From: Gemmatimonadaceae bacterium
GTDB taxonomy: Bacteria > Gemmatimonadota > Gemmatimonadetes > Gemmatimonadales > Gemmatimonadaceae
Assembly (NCBI GenBank): GCA_025930755.1
Contig: JAICOJ010000004.1
Span: forward strand, 19,654-83,653
DNA length: 64,000 nt
Direction of reading: 5' to 3'
Below are positions 48,501-56,210 of this stretch, one piece after another (within the stretch, counting starts at the first letter, position 1; the number at the start of each line of letters is the position of its first letter). The notes beneath the pieces are model-generated. The model was not told the origin of the DNA. It saw only the letters and a list, made by a program, of their open reading frames with translations, and ran no database searches. Both the position numbers and the translations under genes were made by a program.

Positions 48501-49348
48501 CGCGCGCTGCGCTCGGCCGCTGCCCGGTGCTGGCGAGCGCGAACGGCCAGCGCAGCGTGGTCGGACAAGCGCTGCAGCAGGACGGCATCCGACGGAAGAA
48601 ACTCGCCGTGCGTCGGATGCTCCGCCACCAGGCGACCGAGCGCGACCCCTTCCACGATCATGGGCGCCACGAGCGTGCATCGCACGCCGACGACGACGCG
48701 CTGCTGCAGCAGCGCAAGCTCACCTAACGTCGACCGGATCTGGGATTGCTCGCCGAGCGTCGTCGCGAGGCTGCCGACGGCGGCGACCGTACGGAAGGTG
48801 GCATCCTCCACGAGCGCCACGGAGCACCCTCCACAGCGGAGCAACGAGCAGGCCCGTTCGGCGAGGGCGCCGAGGGTCGTCTCGATGGGGATCGAGGAAT
48901 CGGCGATCGACTGCGCGACGGTCGCGAGCAGGTCGGACTCCTTGCCCTGCGCGGCGAGCATGGCATCGAGGGTGGCGGTCTCGTCGGACGTGCGGGTGTC
49001 GCGGTCGAGCTCGAGGAGAATGGCGTCGTCGCCTAACGGCGCGACCGATCGGAGCACCGGACCGGCGGCGCGATCGGAGAGCGAAAGTGCCGGCCCATGG
49101 TAGGGAATTCGGTCGCGCATGGCTGCCCGGAGCGCGGACTCGGGTGCCGGCGCGCGCAGTGCCGGCAGCCGGTCCCAGAGCAATGTGCCGAGCGCCTCAT
49201 GGGTGGGGATGCCGGTGAGCTCGGCGAGCGCCCGCGTCCAGCGAACGATGTCCCATCGCGCATCGACGACAACGAGCCCGAGACTCAGCGCATCGAGCTC
49301 GTCGGAGCCGATGACGGTTGAGGCGCCTGGGCGCGCGGAAGGGACCAT
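45530..49348 (-). CDS. multi-GAF/PAS sensor histidine kinase (1272 aa)
   Basis: Several GAF modules, PAS (LEAMEQPVFIVSRDLIVRYANGAAAAQFGYAPEELVG), ELVAGVAHEVNNPLTGISAFAQLLL, GTGTGLGLSVSYGIMQSHAGTL; 4-bp overlap with the RR gene. Confidence 0.92.
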   Translation of the reverse strand: MVPSARPGASTVIGSDELDALSLGLVVVDARWDIVRWTRALAELTGIPTHEALGTLLWDRLPALRAPAPESALRAAMRDRIPYHGPALSLSDRAAGPVLRSVAPLGDDAILLELDRDTRTSDETATLDAMLAAQGKESDLLATVAQSIADSSIPIETTLGALAERACSLLRCGGCSVALVEDATFRTVAAVGSLATTLGEQSQIRSTLGELALLQQRVVVGVRCTLVAPMIVEGVALGRLVAEHPTHGEFLPSDAVLLQRLSDHAALAVRARQHRAAAERSARDAHALTEVIQRINQSLELERVVALVAQSATELVGGVGARVLVIEDDALRASGTYGIEDPALCLEVPVNGSFAGACLSARTPLRVSDLGASDSPWPWTAQRVEPGRFNAIAIPLLVADRAIGVIVIVGNRARCFDDRDEELLLVLAGHAAIAIENARLFRAAARTMHHASILASNAQALARHVTANAMFADIVRIAREALHADGVGIYLTESGSDRIEIALQDGAGQDAAGAVQQSFWETPLGEAMRSGRPVFIADMEALRAVPAVDVLLEKGIHAGAILPLMIEGRARGVLTLRYCRGQTFEPQQRQLLTDFGTHVALAVRNAQLFEDLERRAARFEAVAQVQRAISEAVSLDEVYAKIYSAVASVVDSPCFVLLSFDEDAGVFVPEYCINDGDPIETGTLPRFPPGSGNTTQAFLTRQPNVAARSRAGWSGQVHVTEGRGEVAVVLSAPILHGDRALGVLQAQSYDPEAYDWDDVDLVMLIARQAGTAIINARAFETERRELERAQFAAAVARAALAAGDLAAGADAVLSVVAGACPASGMTIDLIAGGGARRTVATRGTPPAADDASTIRVPLSSGERTRGELLVRDTGLPMHVRETLCRLADPLALALETLQLREEERHQQERRRVLATALEAMEQPVFIVSRDLIVRYANGAAAAQFGYAPEELVGLHVGTFQVHLWSLQDRNAAARAMDEIGHWAGERPLRRKDGNDFPAWLIVSPIRDGTRRRVGHVIVVRDLTEERRMAEQLRQSEKLAALGELVAGVAHEVNNPLTGISAFAQLLLEDDLSGEQRESVSLMKREADRAVSVIRDLLAFARKTGPRSVMVDMNDLVEQTLRLRAYGMRSTGVILETSLDPALAPVRGDDRQLQQVLLNLIVNAEHAMASTPVRQLAVTTRNEGSRVVVEVRDTGTGMTPEVQKRIFEPFFTTKPEGTGTGLGLSVSYGIMQSHAGTLSAQSVVGTGSTFRISLPASIAADGATAAANIGRHS

Positions 49349-49483
49349 GAAGGGACGGCGGGCTCGGAGGGGCGGTCGTGATGCGGCCGGTCGGGCGCTC
49401 CGACCACCGGAATCAGACGAGTCAGCGGAAATCGGTGTAACGATTCAGGGCCGGCTAAGATTCGTCTAATCAAGAGCTTGAGT

Positions 49484-49618
49484 GGTCGAGGTCCTCGAGG
49501 TCGTCGAGGTGATCGAGGAGAGCTTCCGCACCTCGACTCCCTCGAGGACTCGGTCGACAGATCGACCCTCGAACCCTCGCCACCACCCACGGATTCCCGG
49601 ACCTCGACGACCCCCGCG
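49484..49618. repeat. locus H: 9-nt-periodic TCGAGGTNN array with partial inverted arm
   Basis: GGTCGAGGT CCTCGAGGT CGTCGAGGT GATCGAGGA (49484-49519); ACCTCGACGACC near the mqnD stop. Confidence 0.8.
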
Positions 49619-50464
49619 TCAGCCCCCGACGAACTCGACCGTGACTGCGTGCGGGATGACGCCGGCCTTGTGTCCCTCCTCGAGAAGCAGGCGGACGGCG
49701 GCCCGGCCGCGCTCGCCGTAGTCGAGGGTCCACTCGTTGACGTACATGCCGACGAATGTGTCCGCGCGGCGGGGATCGAGGCCCCGAGCGTACTGCATGG
49801 CGTGGTCGAGAGCATTGGCACGATGCTCAAGGCCATACGCTATACTGGCGTGTAAGTGGCTCGATATAGTCGCGATAAGCTCAGCGCCCAAGTCCTTTCT
49901 TATAACATTGCCGCCGAGTGGCAGAGGAAGCCCGGTTTCCTGAAACCACCACTCGCCCATGTCGGCCAGCAGATGAAGCCCGCGATCCTGGAAGGTCAGC
50001 TGTCCTTCGTGAATGAGCAGGCCGGCGTCGACGTCGCCGCGCTCGACGACATCCTCGATCTCGTCGAAGGGGGTGGGGACTGAGACGAAGTCCGGCTGCC
50101 AGAGCTTGAGGGCCAGATAGGCGGTCGTCAGGGTCCCCGGGATGGCGATTCGACTGCCGGCCACTGACTCGCGGGACCGTGGTTCGCGCGCGACGAGCCG
50201 TGGGCCGTACCCGTCGCCCATCGAGGAGCCGTGTGGGAGGAGCGCGTAGCGATCGGCGAGATACGCGTACGCGTGGATGGAGACCGCCGTGACCTCGAGC
50301 TCTCCGCGCAGGGCGCGGCGATTGAGCGTCTCGATGTCCTGCAGCTCGTGCTCGTAGGTGATTCCATTGGTGTCGATCTTCCCCGTGGCGAGCGCGTAGA
50401 ACATGAACGCGTCGTCGGAGTCTGGAGAATGAGCGACGCGAATGAGCCGGCGCGCGGCGCTCAT
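49619..50464 (-). CDS. mqnD: 1,4-dihydroxy-6-naphthoate synthase-like protein (MqnD, menaquinone futalosine pathway)
   Basis: VAHSPDSDDAFMFYALATGKIDTNGITYEHELQDIETLNRRA...; LGGNVIRKDLG. Confidence 0.85.
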   Translation of the reverse strand: MSAARRLIRVAHSPDSDDAFMFYALATGKIDTNGITYEHELQDIETLNRRALRGELEVTAVSIHAYAYLADRYALLPHGSSMGDGYGPRLVAREPRSRESVAGSRIAIPGTLTTAYLALKLWQPDFVSVPTPFDEIEDVVERGDVDAGLLIHEGQLTFQDRGLHLLADMGEWWFQETGLPLPLGGNVIRKDLGAELIATISSHLHASIAYGLEHRANALDHAMQYARGLDPRRADTFVGMYVNEWTLDYGERGRAAVRLLLEEGHKAGVIPHAVTVEFVGG

Positions 50465-51240
50465 CGGGGGACCTCGACCCGTGCGACGTCGAGGGCGGCA
50501 TCGATGTCGGCGCGGTGCCGTGTGTACTCCTCGCGATTCCGCTGTCGCTCCGCGCCCTCCGCCGCGATGAGGCGACGTTCGAATGCGGTCGCAGCGGACT
50601 CATTTCCCGCCAGGCGCGCGGCGCGAATGGCCAGGACGAGCCCGAGCAGATGGTTGGGCTCGGCGCGGAGGATCGTGTCAGCCTGTGCGCGCGCAAATTC
50701 GGCGAGGCCGGCGACCTCGGCGATGCGGCCCATGTCGTAGCGCGCGTCGAGATCGAGTGGCTGCACCATCTGGTATGCGGGGATGGCCATCTGGGCAAAG
50801 AACTGGACGCTGTCGGTGCGGCCACGCTCGTGCAGCGCCATAATGCGGTCGAACAGACGGTCGGCGCGTTCCCGCGGAGTGAGCTGAGAGATGTCGGGGG
50901 CGCGCGCCATCGGTTGGTCGGCGGGCACCGCCCCAAGCGGCGTCTGTGGGAGCGCGTTGGACGAACTGAAGCGCTGTGCGGCGACGAGCGCGATGAGCGC
51001 CACGAGGGCGATCGAGGCAACGATCCAGGGAACGGCGTTCGTCGAGCGATCGGGTCCGCCCTGGGTGTTCGCGATACCGACTGGACGGCCGCAGTGATGG
51101 CAGAAGCGGGCGCCGGGACTGAGCGCTGCCGCGCAGGTTCTACAGGTCGCCCCCTCGAGCGGCGCGCCGCAACTGGCGCAGAAACGCCCCTCGGCGGCGG
51201 CGCCACAGGAGGGGCACGTCGTGGTGGTGGGAACGGTCAT
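50461..51240 (-). CDS. double zinc-ribbon membrane protein
   Basis: CPSCGAAAEGRFCASCGAPLEGATCRTCAAALSPGARFCHHCGRPV followed by TM; 4-bp overlap with mqnD. Confidence 0.75.
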   Translation of the reverse strand: MTVPTTTTCPSCGAAAEGRFCASCGAPLEGATCRTCAAALSPGARFCHHCGRPVGIANTQGGPDRSTNAVPWIVASIALVALIALVAAQRFSSSNALPQTPLGAVPADQPMARAPDISQLTPRERADRLFDRIMALHERGRTDSVQFFAQMAIPAYQMVQPLDLDARYDMGRIAEVAGLAEFARAQADTILRAEPNHLLGLVLAIRAARLAGNESAATAFERRLIAAEGAERQRNREEYTRHRADIDAALDVARVEVPR

Positions 51241-51377
51241 GGGGGGAATGTAGTGAAACGGGAGCGCTGGGAAAGCGCTGGAGAAGCGCGGTGCTTGGAC
51301 GAACGACGCCGCACGCGTTAGGATTCCGCAGCGCTATTCGAGCGCGTTTCCAGCGCTACTCCCAGCGCCCTCACTCG

Positions 51378-51650
51378 ATGACCGATCCCCAGCTCCGTCT
51401 TTTTCCGGGTGTTGGCTCCAAACGGATGGGCGAGTTACGACGTGGGGCCACGTCGTGGGATGTATTTCTGGAGTGCGAAGGCGACCGCGCGAATGGAGCA
51501 ACCCGCGGTCGCATTCATTTTGTGTCGGGCGGCCGCACCCGCACGAGCGCCTGGATCTTCCTGGAGTGGACCACGCGGGACGTGGAGGAGCGCTTCCACG
51601 ACTTTGCCGCTGGTGAGCTCTGGGGATTAGTCGAAGGTATCGACGACTGA
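51378..51650 (+). CDS. hypothetical protein (90 aa)
   Basis: MTDPQLRLFPGVGSKRMGELRRGATSWDVFLECEGDRANGATRGRIHFVSGGRTRTSAWIFLEW. Confidence 0.6.
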   Translation: MTDPQLRLFPGVGSKRMGELRRGATSWDVFLECEGDRANGATRGRIHFVSGGRTRTSAWIFLEWTTRDVEERFHDFAAGELWGLVEGIDD

Positions 51651-51747
51651 GGAAGAACGAGGAACGAAGAACGAGGAAGGGGCTCGTCAGCTCCGCGACA
51701 CCGGAGCCCCGCGCAGCCGCTTCCTCGTTCCTCGTTCCTCGTTCCTG
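51650..51747. repeat. locus I: (CGAGGAA)n palindrome with GGGGCTC/GAGCCCC hairpin between convergent stops
   Basis: AGGAAGA ACGAGGA ACGAAGA ACGAGGA (51650-51677); CTTCCTC GTTCCTC GTTCCTC GTTCCTG (51720-51747). Confidence 0.92.
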
Positions 51748-51748
51748 T

Positions 51749-52192
51749 TCAGCTCGTATGCCGTCCGCCCGGATCGCTGATCTTCTCGATCGTGCGCTCC
51801 GCCTTCCTGTCGTCGCGCGCTTCACGCACGATGTCAGCCTGGGCGACGATTCCAATGAGACCACCGCGCTCGTCGACGACCGGAATGCGCCGGACCTGCT
51901 CCTTGCCCATCAGGTCCATCACCGAGTCGACGTCATCATCCTCGCGGGCGGTGCGGACGCTCGATGTCATCGCCTCGCTCACGGGACAGCTCGAGGAATC
52001 GTGCCCCTCGGCCACATGCCGAATCGCGATGTCGCGGTCGGTGACGATGCCGATGAGGCGGTCCGATCCGTCGCGATCGACGACTGGGAGGACGCCGACA
52101 TCCTCTTCCTTCATCAGCCGGGCCGCCTCGCGCACCGAGGTTTCCGGCGTGACGGACTTCGGCTTCCTGGTCATGATATCTTTGGCCTTCAT
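51749..52192 (-). CDS. CBS-domain pair protein
   Basis: MKAKDIMTRKPKSVTPETSVREAARLMKEEDVGVLPVVD...GIVTDRDIAIR...IPVVDERGGLIGIVAQADI. Confidence 0.93.
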   Translation of the reverse strand: MKAKDIMTRKPKSVTPETSVREAARLMKEEDVGVLPVVDRDGSDRLIGIVTDRDIAIRHVAEGHDSSSCPVSEAMTSSVRTAREDDDVDSVMDLMGKEQVRRIPVVDERGGLIGIVAQADIVREARDDRKAERTIEKISDPGGRHTS

Positions 52193-52328
52193 GGTACTCG
52201 ACTCCTAGCTCGGGACAGGCTTCGCAGTCGCAATCCGCTTGCCAGAGCCCGAGGGAAGACAAGGACTCTTCCCGCTTGACTCACCGGCTACTTCCCTCCT
52301 CCGGCAGCCACCGTGTACGATACGCCCC

Positions 52329-53693
52329 GTGCCACGACAGACGCGCTCCACGCTGCCTGACGTTCGCGGCGCGACCGCCAACGACATTCTGGCGCTCGCG
52401 CAGCAGCATCGCGTTCGGTTTCTGCGGCTGCAGTTCACCGACATCCTCGGCATCAACAAGAACGTCGAGGTGCCGGCGTCGCAGTTCGAGAAGGCGCTGG
52501 CCGGCGACATCATGTTCGACGGGTCGTCGATCGAGGGGTTCGTGCGCATCGAGGAGTCGGACATGCTCCTCGCCCCCGACCTCTCGACGTTCCGCGTATT
52601 CCCGTGGGGGGACGCCGAGAGCCGCGTGGCTCGCGTCATCTGCGACATCAACTTGCCGGACGGGACGGCCTTTCCAGGCGATCCCCGCGGGGCGCTGAAG
52701 CGGCAGATCGCACGCGCCGCGCAGATGGGCTTCGTCATGAATGCCGGGATGGAGGCGGAATTTTTTCTCTTCAAGCCCGGCACGGCGGGGGAAGCGGCGA
52801 CGACCACGCATGACGTCGGCAGCTACTTCGATCTCGCTCCCGCCGACCTCGGTGAGGATGCGAGACGCGCGATCGTCGACGTGCTCGAGCAGATGGGGTT
52901 CGAGGTCGAGGCGGCGCACCACGAGGTCGCGCACGGGCAGCACGAGATCGACTTCCGCTACGCGGACGCGATGACGACCGCCGACAACATCGCGACGTTC
53001 CGTTTCGTCGTGAAGCATGTCGCGCAGCGGTTCGGGCTGTTCGCCTCGTTCATGCCGAAGCCCATCTTCGGGCAGAACGGCAGCGGCATGCACACGCACC
53101 AGTCGCTCTTCCGTGGCGAGGAGAACGCGTTCTGGGACGCGAAAGCCGAGTGGGAGCTGTCGCGCACCGCCCTGCACTACATCGGCGGATTGTTGAAACA
53201 CGCGCGCGGGTTCTGCGCGATCACGAATCCCCTGGTGAACTCGTACAAGCGCCTGGTGCCCGGGTACGAGGCGCCGGTCAACGTTGCGTGGTCGATGCGC
53301 AATCGGTCGCCGCTGATCCGGATTCCGGAGCGCCGAGGGCAGGGCACGCGCGTCGAGCTGCGTATGCCCGACCCCGCCGCGAATCCGTATCTCGCGCTGG
53401 CGGTCATGCTTGCCGCCGGCCTCGAGGGCATCGAGAGCCAGGCGGACTGGCGCGAGCCGGTGAACGTCAACATCTGGGAGATGTCGCATCGCGAGAAGCG
53501 CCGGCTTCGGATCGACGACCTTCCCCACGACCTCAACGAGGCGTGCGACGAGCTCGAGAAGGACAAGGCCATCCGCGATGCGTTAGGCGATCACATCACC
53601 GACCACTTTCTCGCCGCGAAGCGGGAGGAGTGGCGCGACTACATCACCCAGGTGTCTCAGTGGGAGCTGGAGAGTTACCTGGCGAAGTACTGA
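52329..53693 (+). CDS. glnA: type I glutamine synthetase (GSI-alpha-like, no apparent adenylylation motif)
   Basis: FDGSSIEGFVRIEESDMLLAPD, MPKPIFGQNGSGMHTHQSL, NSYKRLVPGYEAPVN; GTG start. Confidence 0.95.
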   Translation: MPRQTRSTLPDVRGATANDILALAQQHRVRFLRLQFTDILGINKNVEVPASQFEKALAGDIMFDGSSIEGFVRIEESDMLLAPDLSTFRVFPWGDAESRVARVICDINLPDGTAFPGDPRGALKRQIARAAQMGFVMNAGMEAEFFLFKPGTAGEAATTTHDVGSYFDLAPADLGEDARRAIVDVLEQMGFEVEAAHHEVAHGQHEIDFRYADAMTTADNIATFRFVVKHVAQRFGLFASFMPKPIFGQNGSGMHTHQSLFRGEENAFWDAKAEWELSRTALHYIGGLLKHARGFCAITNPLVNSYKRLVPGYEAPVNVAWSMRNRSPLIRIPERRGQGTRVELRMPDPAANPYLALAVMLAAGLEGIESQADWREPVNVNIWEMSHREKRRLRIDDLPHDLNEACDELEKDKAIRDALGDHITDHFLAAKREEWRDYITQVSQWELESYLAKY

Positions 53694-53732
53694 GGTGGTC
53701 GAGATGTCGAGGATGTCCAGGGGGTCGAGGGA
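53694..53732. repeat. locus J: degenerate GTCGAGGAT repeat abutting the glnA stop
   Basis: ggtcgagat gtcgaggat gtccagggg gtcgaggga, GTC spacing 8/9/9. Confidence 0.6.
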
Positions 53733-53744
53733 GAGGGCCGCGCC

Positions 53745-54995
53745 GTGAGTGTCACGTCGAAAGTGCTGACCGCGCTGCTCATCGCGCTGGTGGTGGGGAT
53801 ACTGATCGCGCGCCGAACGCTCGATCGCGATGGCGGCTCGCGCGCGCCAGCGGAGGCGGGTCACGCGGGTCACGCGGGTCACTTCGGCCAACAGGGCGCT
53901 GCTCCGGTCGGCGTCGACTGGACGCGCGTGACCGATCGCGACCTCGATATCGCGGAGCTGTTCGTCATCGCCAGACGACAAGGCGTGGGGCAGGCGCTTC
54001 TCCGGCTGGAGACGCTCGCCGCTGGCGACACGGCGTTTGACAACATGGGGCACGTCATCGCGCACGCCCTGGGGCGGTTTGCCGTCGCGCAGCGCGACGG
54101 GGATCCCGCCGTGTATGCCGGGTGTCGCGAGGTTTTTCAGGCGGGATGCAACCATGGCGTCATGGAAGGGTATTTCGCGTCGCCGCGGGCGGCCGCCGAG
54201 GACGCCGTCGCCGCGCGCGCCCTCGACTCGTTGTGCGCGAGCATCACGCGGCCAGGTGCGGCGAGGCTCGTGTCCCTCGAGTGTGCCCACGGGATGGGAC
54301 ACGGGCTCGTCACACGTCATCAGGGAAACGCTCGTCAGGCGCTGGAGGCGTGCGACCATCTGACGCAGCGCGATGCGCGTGAAGAGTGCCATGACGGGGT
54401 CTTCATGGAGAACGCCGTTCGGGGCACGACATCGGCCGACATGCGGGTCGGCGACGCGGCGGTGCAGGCTGGCGCGGCGAGCCGCGAGGCGAAGCCGCTC
54501 GTGAAACGCGACGATCCCACCTACCCATGCGGCGATGTCGCACCGCCGTACCGCGCCTCGTGCTGGAAGTATCAGCCGATCATCATCGTCGAGGCCGTTC
54601 GGGGTGACGAGGGGCGCACCCTCGACACGTGTGCACGCGCGCCGGACGGGTTCCAGGATGAGTGCTACTTCGGCATCGGAAAGCAGGGGTCGGGCTGGTG
54701 GGCGGATCAGCGTCGTGTCGCGGGGCTGTGCGCGCGCGTTCCCTCGACGCACATGGCGTCGTGCATCGCAGGCGCGGTGGAATCGTATCTCGACGAAATG
54801 TGGACCGTCGATCGCGCGATGGCGTTCTGCCGCGTGGTCGAGGGTGCGGCGAAGGCCGGCTGCTACCAGGCCATTGGAGCGCGTCTGGCCATCATGCGAA
54901 CCGACTTTCGTACCATCGAAAGTGAATGTGGGCACGCGGAGACTGGGTTTGCCGCCGCCTGTGCCGCAGGGGCTAGAGATCGACCGAGAGGATAG
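53745..54995 (+). CDS. membrane-anchored/secreted Cys-rich repeat protein of unknown function
   Basis: N-terminal TM; repeated C-x(7-11)-C units: CREVFQAGCNHGVMEG, CDHLTQRDAREECHDGVFMEN, CARAPDGFQDECYFGIGKQG, CARVPSTHMASCIAGAVESY, CRVVEGAAKAGCYQAIGAR. Confidence 0.7.
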   Translation: MSVTSKVLTALLIALVVGILIARRTLDRDGGSRAPAEAGHAGHAGHFGQQGAAPVGVDWTRVTDRDLDIAELFVIARRQGVGQALLRLETLAAGDTAFDNMGHVIAHALGRFAVAQRDGDPAVYAGCREVFQAGCNHGVMEGYFASPRAAAEDAVAARALDSLCASITRPGAARLVSLECAHGMGHGLVTRHQGNARQALEACDHLTQRDAREECHDGVFMENAVRGTTSADMRVGDAAVQAGAASREAKPLVKRDDPTYPCGDVAPPYRASCWKYQPIIIVEAVRGDEGRTLDTCARAPDGFQDECYFGIGKQGSGWWADQRRVAGLCARVPSTHMASCIAGAVESYLDEMWTVDRAMAFCRVVEGAAKAGCYQAIGARLAIMRTDFRTIESECGHAETGFAAACAAGARDRPRG

Positions 54996-56160
54996 CCCGG
55001 ACGCCGAGCGCCGCCATCGCGACGGCGACGACGACGCCTGCCGCCGCCAGCCATACCGGGTGCCGATATTCGCCGACGATACGGACGCGGTATGCCGCGA
55101 TCAACATTGCTCCGAGCGAAATGGGCAGGATCAGTCCATTGATCGCTCCGACCAGCACCAGCACGGCGACCGGCCGTCCGATCACGAGAAAAAGCGCCGC
55201 CGAGACCGCGATGAACGCAATGGTCGCGCGTCCCGGGGCGCGATCGATGTGCCGGCTGACCGAGCGAAGAAAGGACACCGAGGTGTACGCCGATCCGACG
55301 ACGGACGTAATCGCCGCCGCCCACATCACGACGCCGAAGATCCGCTGGCCGATGGCGCCCGCGGCGTGCTGAAACGCGGAGGCGGGCGGGTTGGCGGGAT
55401 CGAGGGTCGCACCGTGTGCGACGACGCCGAGGGTCGCGAGAAACAGCAGGATGCGCATCAGCGACGCCACGCCGATGCCTAACGTTGCGGCGCGGGTGAC
55501 GCGCCCGAGGGATTCGGTCCCGTGGATGCCGGCATCGATGAGCCGGTGGCCGCCGGCGAAGGTGATGTAGCCGCCGACGGTGCCACCGACGATCGTCACG
55601 ATCGAAAGCGCATCGATCTCCAGCGGCGCGACGGTACGAATGATCGCTTCGCCCAGCGGCGGCCGCGCGCTGATCACGACGTAGATGGTGAGCGCGATCA
55701 TGACGAGTCCGAGGGCCTGCGCGAACCGGTCCATGATACGCCCGGCCTCGCGTGCCACGAAGATGCCAATGGCGATCGCCGCGCTCACCGCGGCCCCCGT
55801 CTTCACCTCGATGCCGGCGAGCGCGTTGAGACCCAGTCCCGTCCCGGCGATGTTGCCAATGTTGAACGCAAGCCCGCCTAACGCCACCAGCCCGGCGAGC
55901 CCGTAGCCAAGCCCGGGCAGCACGTCGTTCGCCACGTCCTGCGCTCGGCGTCTCGCCACCGCCAGCACGCGCCAGATGTTGAGCTGGGCGCCGAGGTCGA
56001 ACAGGATCGAGATGAGAATCGCGAACCCGAAGCTCGCGCCGAGCTGCGCCGTGAACACCGCCGTCTGCGTGAGGAAGCCGGGACCGATGGCGGATGTCGC
56101 CATCAGGAACGCGGCGCCGATGGTGGCGGTGGTGATCGCGCCGCGACGAGGATCGGTCAT
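54973..56160 (-). CDS. NRAMP-family divalent metal transporter
   Basis: Polytopic; GPGFLTQTAVFTAQLGASFGFAILISILFDLGAQLNIWRVLAVAR; tail overlaps the convergent gene. Confidence 0.78.
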   Translation of the reverse strand: MTDPRRGAITTATIGAAFLMATSAIGPGFLTQTAVFTAQLGASFGFAILISILFDLGAQLNIWRVLAVARRRAQDVANDVLPGLGYGLAGLVALGGLAFNIGNIAGTGLGLNALAGIEVKTGAAVSAAIAIGIFVAREAGRIMDRFAQALGLVMIALTIYVVISARPPLGEAIIRTVAPLEIDALSIVTIVGGTVGGYITFAGGHRLIDAGIHGTESLGRVTRAATLGIGVASLMRILLFLATLGVVAHGATLDPANPPASAFQHAAGAIGQRIFGVVMWAAAITSVVGSAYTSVSFLRSVSRHIDRAPGRATIAFIAVSAALFLVIGRPVAVLVLVGAINGLILPISLGAMLIAAYRVRIVGEYRHPVWLAAAGVVVAVAMAALGVRAILSVDL

Positions 56161-56210
56161 GGCGCTCTATACGACACGAAGGGCCTTCCGATTGGAAGGC
56201 CCTTCGTCAG

